Below, in pieces: positions 21,600 through 25,993 of a stretch of 25,993 nucleotides of DNA. The DNA comes from Silene noctiflora (lineage: Eukaryota > Streptophyta > Magnoliopsida > Caryophyllales > Caryophyllaceae), in NCBI GenBank assembly GCA_009801015.1, contig VHZZ01001399.1, positions 93,771 to 119,763 of the forward strand. Reading direction: 5' to 3'. Below the pieces are notes generated by a model. That model searched no databases and was not told the DNA's origin. It saw only the letters and a program-made list of their open reading frames with translations. How positions within the stretch are numbered: position 1 is the first letter of the stretch; every line of letters starts with the position of its first letter. The position numbers were made by a program, and so were the translations under genes.

Positions 21600-21606
21600 T
21601 TATATA
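21600..21606 (-). promoter_or_regulatory. probable TATA box of NUDT3
   Basis: On the minus strand TATATAA ends 77 bp upstream of the ATG (21523). A start of transcription about 30 bp downstream would leave a 5' UTR of about 45 nt. This is a positional inference. Confidence 0.45.
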
Positions 21607-21837
21607 TTTTTGTATTTGATGGGGGGTAAACTGGTAAAGATTCGGGTAAAATCATTTTGGCATTTAATAGTGAAAAGATTCACAAAAATAAAATATACAT
21701 AGCACGGAGTTGACAAAAAAAATATATACTCCGTATTCAAAATGTTGGTATAGAATGAAGAAGAAAAATTAGTTTAGATTTTGGGCAAAAATGAAATATA
21801 CAGGGGTGGTAATTATTGACACCGCATTGTAAAACAT

Positions 21838-21870
21838 CGTCGACGTTTTAATAATTATCGTCGACGTTTT
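21838..21870. repeat. two copies of ATCGTCGACGTTTT with a 21-bp period
   Basis: CGTCGACGTTTT occurs at 21838-21849 and 21859-21870. Each holds the palindrome CGTCGACG. The pair sits about 300 bp upstream of NUDT3 and just before the leader of the PMD gene. It could be the boundary or promoter of the PMD-bearing element or a double protein-binding site. Confidence 0.7.
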
Positions 21871-21899
21871 TCATTCCTAAAGACGAAACTACCCATCTA

Positions 21900-22792
21900 C
21901 ATCTCACTAACTCACTCTTTTCTCTCTAATTCTAACTTCTCAAAATTCACCCAACTTCCACCAACACCACAACCATCTAGCCGGCAACCACCCTCCACCA
22001 CCACTTCCAGCACGTCGTCGCCGCCGCCACCCCGCCGCCACCAACACCGTAAGTACTATTCACGATTTTTTTTTCTCAATTAGCTTAGTTTTTAATCGTT
22101 TTTAATTGGTTATTTCACTTCCCCTTTCCTTATTGATGTTATTAAACGATTATATGACTTTGATTTGGATGTAATTGTTTGTAATTAGTTGTAATTAGTT
22201 GAATTATTTAATTGAATTGCTTTTGAATTAGGCTTAGTTGTTTGTTGGTAATTTTTTGTTAATTAGTTGTTTGTTATTGTTGATTTTATAATTGTTTGTA
22301 ATTAGGGTGGTGTTGTTGGCAAAATAGGTTAGATTTTGTGTCGATTTTTGTTGTTGTTTCGTCGATTGGGTGCGAATTTGGGGAAGGGGAAGAACACCAA
22401 GGACCAAACGTTGAAACTCAAATATTGATCATAGGCCAAACGTTGAGATTCAACGTGTGATCCATGGTTGGACGTTGAAACTCAACGTTTGGTCCATGGT
22501 GATCGTTGAGTTTCAAGGTGATCGTTGAGTTTCAACGTGGTGTCCGTGGTACACGTTGAGTTTCAACGTTTGAACCATGTTCAAATGTTGAAATTCAACA
22601 TTTTGCCATGGTCACACGTTGAATTTTAACATTCGTCCATGGTCAATTGTTGAATCTCGATATTTCGTCCACGGTTCGGTCAATTTTTTTTTTAACCGTG
22701 TTTATTGCTTATAATTGCCGCTTTTTTGTAATTTTTTACGTTTCGTAATCGATGTCGTGTATTTTCTAACATTTTTTAATTGTTTAATGCAG
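21900..22792 (+). other. 5' leader and leader intron of the PMD gene
   Basis: A CT-rich stretch (about 21900-21960) passes into CCA/CCG-rich sequence ending CACC|GTAAGT, which puts a 5' splice site at 22049. The matching acceptor is TTTAATGCAG, ending at 22792, immediately before ATGGGTGAT. This predicts an untranslated first exon ending at 22048 and a 744-bp leader intron. Splicing is inferred from these sites. Confidence 0.6.
22400..22682. repeat. minisatellite of about nine 30-bp hairpin units
   Basis: The unit is roughly CCATGGTnnnACGTTGARTT followed by TCAACGTTTGGT. Each unit contains a self-complementary core: ACGTTGA-AAC-TCAACGT at 22472-22488, ACGTTGA-GTT-TCAACGT at 22553-22569, and AAATGTTGAA/TTCAACATTT at 22583-22603. 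Changes in one half of a stem are sometimes matched in the other (ACGTTGA to ATGTTGA with TCAACGT to TCAACAT), so pairing is kept. Two central units are shortened. Confidence 0.85.
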
Positions 22793-24682
22793 ATGGGTGA
22801 TCAAAATGATAGAGGAAAGAACATAATGCAAGCTCCACCTCCGCTACCTAAACGTTCGGGCCACGATCGTACTTTCGGCCGGAATGTCACGTCTTCCAAG
22901 CGACATTTGCGTTTTGTGCAGGCGCACCCACAGCCACCACCATTTAGAGAGTCGGTGATGATGCCTACCTTCGGTCACATTGCTAGTGATTCGGAGGAGG
23001 CAAGGTCACGGCAGTTAGCCGGTAGTCTCCGGCATGTCGTAAAGGAGAAGGAGGATGGGGGAGGAGGAGGAACAGGGGGAGGAGGAGGAGGATGGAGGTC
23101 AGTATCGGGTCGTGGCATCACAGAGATTGTTGACTCAGAGGTTGGCCAGGAATCGTAGAGACCGGTATTCGAGTGCTAGGGAGACCTCCTCGAGCACGGA
23201 GAGGTCGAGGCCGAGGAGGGATACTTCTTGGATCTTGAGAGGTCCCGTTGTTGGTGGTCTGAGTAACAGTTTCGTCTTATGAATATTTGGTGGTCATATA
23301 GCGTTCGGTAATTGGTCTGAGGCTGACCCGGACATGTTGAGATCGTGGTTGAAGTGCTACGAGAGGCCGACTGTTGTGAGGGAGATTAGACATATGGTGT
23401 TCCCCGAGGTTGTTGCCGGTAGGGTTGGTACGAGTCGGCTTGGTGTTTTGAGGTACTCTTTTACCACCGGTCGAGACGAGAACCTCCTTACTGCTTTTAT
23501 CGAGAGGTGGCAGACGGATAATAACATTTTCCATACGCCTTTTGGAGAGATTAGTATCATGCTCCATGATGTTGAGCGGATTCTTGGGATATCGGCTAGT
23601 GGTGATAGGGTGTGTTTGGATGGTAGGGTTGAGGAGAATGATCGAGATTTGAGGATGAAGATAGCTCTCTTTTATGGAGTTCCAGTTGCCGATGTTAAAC
23701 CATCTCGCTACAAGAACGATGGTTTATTGACCACACAGTTGAAGGAGGTTGTTGAAGATGGGATTAACCATGACTCGTTCCGGGCGTATCTCATGATTTT
23801 ATTGGGACATACTTTGTTCATGGACAAGACTGGTGATAGGGTGAATGCTCAGTTGTTGCTTTTGCTTGATAATCTTGATCGGGTTGATTCGTTCGCTTGG
23901 TGTGCCAGTTGTTTGGCTTACTTGTAGCGACAGTTGGGGATAACATCGCGCCGAGAGGCTGCTGGTGTTAGCGGGTGTCTACCGTTACTCCAGACATGGA
24001 TAAATGAGTACTTTCCCCAGTTTGGACCTGGCGCCGGATGCCATCTTCAAGGGAGACCTTTGGTAGAGGCTTGGACCCGCGTTCCTAGGTTTTAGGGTGA
24101 CCTTAAGCTTTTACGGTTGTACCGTCATAGTTTAGACGGGCGTAGGGCAGAGCATGTCCGATGGTTGCCAAACGGTCCATGTCCTTACCGCACTTGTAGG
24201 GTATCGCTTTACTCGGGTTTTATCAGATTTCTTGATGTAGTAAAGTCGTACCAGCCTGATTGGTGCATGCGTCAGTTTGTGTATCGTCAAACAATCCCGT
24301 GTCCGATGCAGATCCCGTCTCTAGAGCAGCGCCCGACAAAGGGCAACTTTAGGCTTGAGTTTGGTGAAGATCGATATAGGACTTGGGCATCCTTACTTCT
24401 CAGATTTCGTTGCGTCATCGGTCAGATGAAGCGATTATACCTTTCGAAGTTGCCGATGAGTACCTTAGATGGTTTGCGGAGATTTCTCACCCGTGCTTCT
24501 ACCCCCNCCCACAGCGCTTCCAGTTTCGTGAGGTCAGCTTTCACCAGGAGCCGGAGGTCGCCTTAGCTCTTAGTCAGCATTTCAAGAGCGTCTACCAACA
24601 ACCCTCAGAGGCGATGCAGAGAGCTCACCCTGATTATTTGTTTCAGAATTTGCGTCCATCCTACGAGGACGAAGATGATTAG
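22793..24682 (+). pseudogene. plant mobile domain (PMD, MAIN-like) protein gene, broken
   Basis: ATG is at 22793 after the leader intron and the final TAG at 24680-24682. The N-terminus is low-complexity and proline-rich (MGDQNDRGKNIMQAPPPLPK), then Gly/Glu-rich. The PMD part follows: FGGHIAFGNWSEADPDMLRS (from about 23286), RHMVFPEVVAGRVGTSRLGV, HTPFGEISIMLHDVERILGI, DWCMRQFVYRQTIP (from about 24261), and a last acidic YEDEDD. This pattern is that of MAIN/MAIL-type or 'phosphatase 7 long form'-type proteins, common in plant transposons. The frame is broken by a shift in the G-rich tract at about 23050-23090, TGA at 23280, TAG at 23925 (where CLAYL-Y-RQLG is expected), TAG at 24093 (PRF-W-GDL expected), and a shift near 24380. 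One ambiguous base lies at 24507. Coding similarity is clear; function as written is unlikely unless the breaks are sequencing errors. Confidence 0.75.
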
Positions 24683-25002
24683 TAGTTATTTTATTTTGTA
24701 TGACTCTTTATTTAAATATTAGTTTTCTTTTTATTTTATTTTATTTTTTATCTCTTTGTATGGATATTTTATTGTAGTTTATTTTAATTTCAATTTTAGT
24801 TTAGTTTTCAATTTATCGATCAATACAGTAGAATACAACTTAATAAAATTACGACATTAAAATACAAGCCGGTTAAAAGACGAGATTAAATTAAAATAAG
24901 ACATTAAAATACAACTTAATTAAAATACGACATGAAATTAAAATACGACATTAAACTAACATACAACTTAATTAAAATACGACATGAAATTAAAATTCGA
25001 CA
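24683..25002. other. AT-rich spacer between the PMD and MULE genes
   Basis: No gene is seen. It is rich in AATTAAAATACGACATT-like strings that grade into the 52-bp tandem repeat. It would contain the 3' UTRs of two convergent genes. Confidence 0.6.
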
Positions 25003-25025
25003 TTAAACTAACATACAACTTAATT
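24922..25025. repeat. 52-bp tandem repeat, two copies
   Basis: AAAATACGACATGAAATTAA plus 32 more bases occurs at 24922-24973 and 24974-25025, differing at one base (AATACGAC/AATTCGAC). Degenerate partial copies lie upstream from about 24845. The last codons and stop of the MULE reading frame fall within the second copy. Confidence 0.9.
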
Positions 25026-25907
25026 CGGTGCTTGGTGTTCCGAATTTCCTTTGGATATGCTCGAAATCGGACTTGTTTCTCGATGTAGAACCTTTGGGAC
25101 GACCTTTCGGATGCTCATTAATAGGGGGCGGCAAAATTTTTTCATCCTCTGGGTGTTGGAAATCATGCAACATGTCAATGATCGCCCTCCAATAAACCGG
25201 GTCACTATTTCTCACACCATCAAGTAGTTCATCCAAGACATCATTATCATTTTTCGGCATTTGATCAAGACTGTCGTACACCAATGTCTACCAAAAGACA
25301 TGAATATCCTCAAGATGGACCCTCCTACCTCTATTATGCAAAGAAACCAAGTTACATGCACAAGGTAGTTCATGAGTCGTTCGTACAGGTGTCCACATCG
25401 ATCCTCCAACCCGACACCCAAACCTAGTCCTCTCAAAAGTTCTTCCTCCATCTTTTGTGTGACCTTCATGGACACGTTCCCTTGCAACAAGGAAAATGTA
25501 CGAGATGTTATCCTTGGTCTACTCCTTGAATATTTAAGCTCTTTTCTAATTTTCGAGTGTTGACATTCGAGCATAGAGTGGATACGGGACCACATGGTAT
25601 CAACTATCAAGTGTCAAATGACTACTTTTCAACCAAGCCTTCAATAAAGAATGAGATGACTCAACACGGGAAGTTGTCGTATTGCCAAGATGGAAGCACT
25701 CGTTTGTATAGTATAATACAAACTTCGTCGCATGCTCAACCCAAGTGTTAGTGACATAATTGCCCAAAAGACCCCACTTGCGAAAGAAAGCCAACCAAGC
25801 ACGTTTAAACTCTTCTTCGGTAGGTGCGTTGATCACTCTATTCCAACCCGATTCTGCATTTGTCATGACATAGATCTTGTAAGTCTCGGGATGGTAAATG
25901 ACACGGC
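25003..25907 (-). pseudogene. Mutator-like (MULE) transposase, C-terminal part, broken and cut by the window or an insertion
   Basis: Minus-strand reading from right to left: WNRVINAPTEEEFKRAWLAF, CFHLGNTTTSRVESSHSLLK (the E of RVESSH matches the third acidic residue of the MULE DDE triad), MWSRIHSMLECQHSKIRKEL, THELPCACNLVSLHNRG (SWIM-like cysteine cluster), LEDIHVFW, DELLDGVRNSDPVYWRAIID, and GRPKGSTSRNKSDFEHIQRK. This order is typical of plant MULE transposases. Frame shifts lie near 25605 and 25405, and a TAG at 25288-25290 replaces an expected codon after HVFW. The N-terminal zinc finger and the first two acidic residues are not in the window. It converges on the PMD gene, as expected for a two-gene MULE. 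Confidence 0.75.
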
Positions 25908-25993
25908 TGTCGCAACCCTATCAAAGATAAACCAACTGGCCTAAACTAATGCAGTAAAGGAAGTTGGGATCGTATCCACAGGGAGGCAAAAGA
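25908..25993 (+). mobile_element. possible LTR-retroelement end inserted in the MULE gene
   Basis: From 25908 the sequence TGTCGCAACCCTATCAAAGA, and later GTTGGGATCGTATCCACAGG, resembles strings I recall near the 5' ends of some plant Ty3-type (Tat/Ogre-like) elements. MULE similarity stops at about the same place. Only 86 bases are visible, so this is tentative. Confidence 0.3.

Noticed and set aside
22400-22682. CRISPR-like regular repeats
   Set aside because: Units are contiguous and diverged without unique spacers, and the context is a plant transposon intron. This is a minisatellite.
22715-22792. 26-residue hydrophobic extension ahead of the PMD protein (signal-peptide-like)
   Set aside because: It is translated intron: TTTAATGCAG directly before ATGGGT is a good 3' splice site and the sequence is T-rich.
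23277-23567. 96-aa frame antisense to the PMD gene
   Set aside because: Shadow frame opposite a stretch with clear PMD similarity on the plus strand.

Overview
The window is plant nuclear DNA, almost certainly from a eudicot. It holds AT-rich non-coding sequence, genes with GT-AG introns, two single-copy housekeeping genes with plant-type architecture, and many plant transposon remnants (Helitron, Stowaway-like MITEs, hAT, Mutator-like). Scattered TACTCCGTAT-like strings and the transposon mix would suit Caryophyllales, but that placement is a weak guess.

Layout. (1) 1-296 is the tail of a Helitron: hairpin, then CTAG, then T. (2) 297-1040 is the upstream region of the first gene, with a fold-back element and a 26-bp direct repeat that carries the likely TATA box. 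(3) 1041-5246 (+) is a complete three-exon tRNA (guanine-9-N1) methyltransferase gene (TRM10 family, 357 aa). Its intron 2 contains a nearly spacer-less inverted repeat of about 850 bp, made from two opposed copies of a hAT transposase C-terminal region. (4) 5247-5824 is a convergent intergenic gap. (5) 5825-21523 (-) is a complete 21-exon gene for a Nudix + dipeptidyl-peptidase III (M49) fusion protein, 774 aa, matching plant Nudix hydrolase 3. Its introns hold several MITE-like elements. (6) About 21,838 to the right edge is transposon territory. It has a plant-mobile-domain (PMD) gene on +, with a 5' leader intron carrying a minisatellite of small hairpins and a body broken by stops and frameshifts. 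A broken Mutator-like (MULE) transposase gene on - converges on it. A possible retroelement end lies at about 25,908.

The two host genes are intact: every splice junction I propose follows GT-AG and keeps the frame across 3 and 21 exons. They converge tail to tail, and I see no functional link beyond ordinary housekeeping (tRNA modification; nucleotide or diphosphate hydrolysis plus peptide turnover). The PMD and MULE genes are probably parts of one decayed composite element whose other end lies outside the window. The most noteworthy structures are the transposase-derived palindrome in the TRM10 intron, the hairpin minisatellite in the PMD leader intron, and the PMD/MULE pairing. All identifications come from reading translations and motifs by eye; no search was run.
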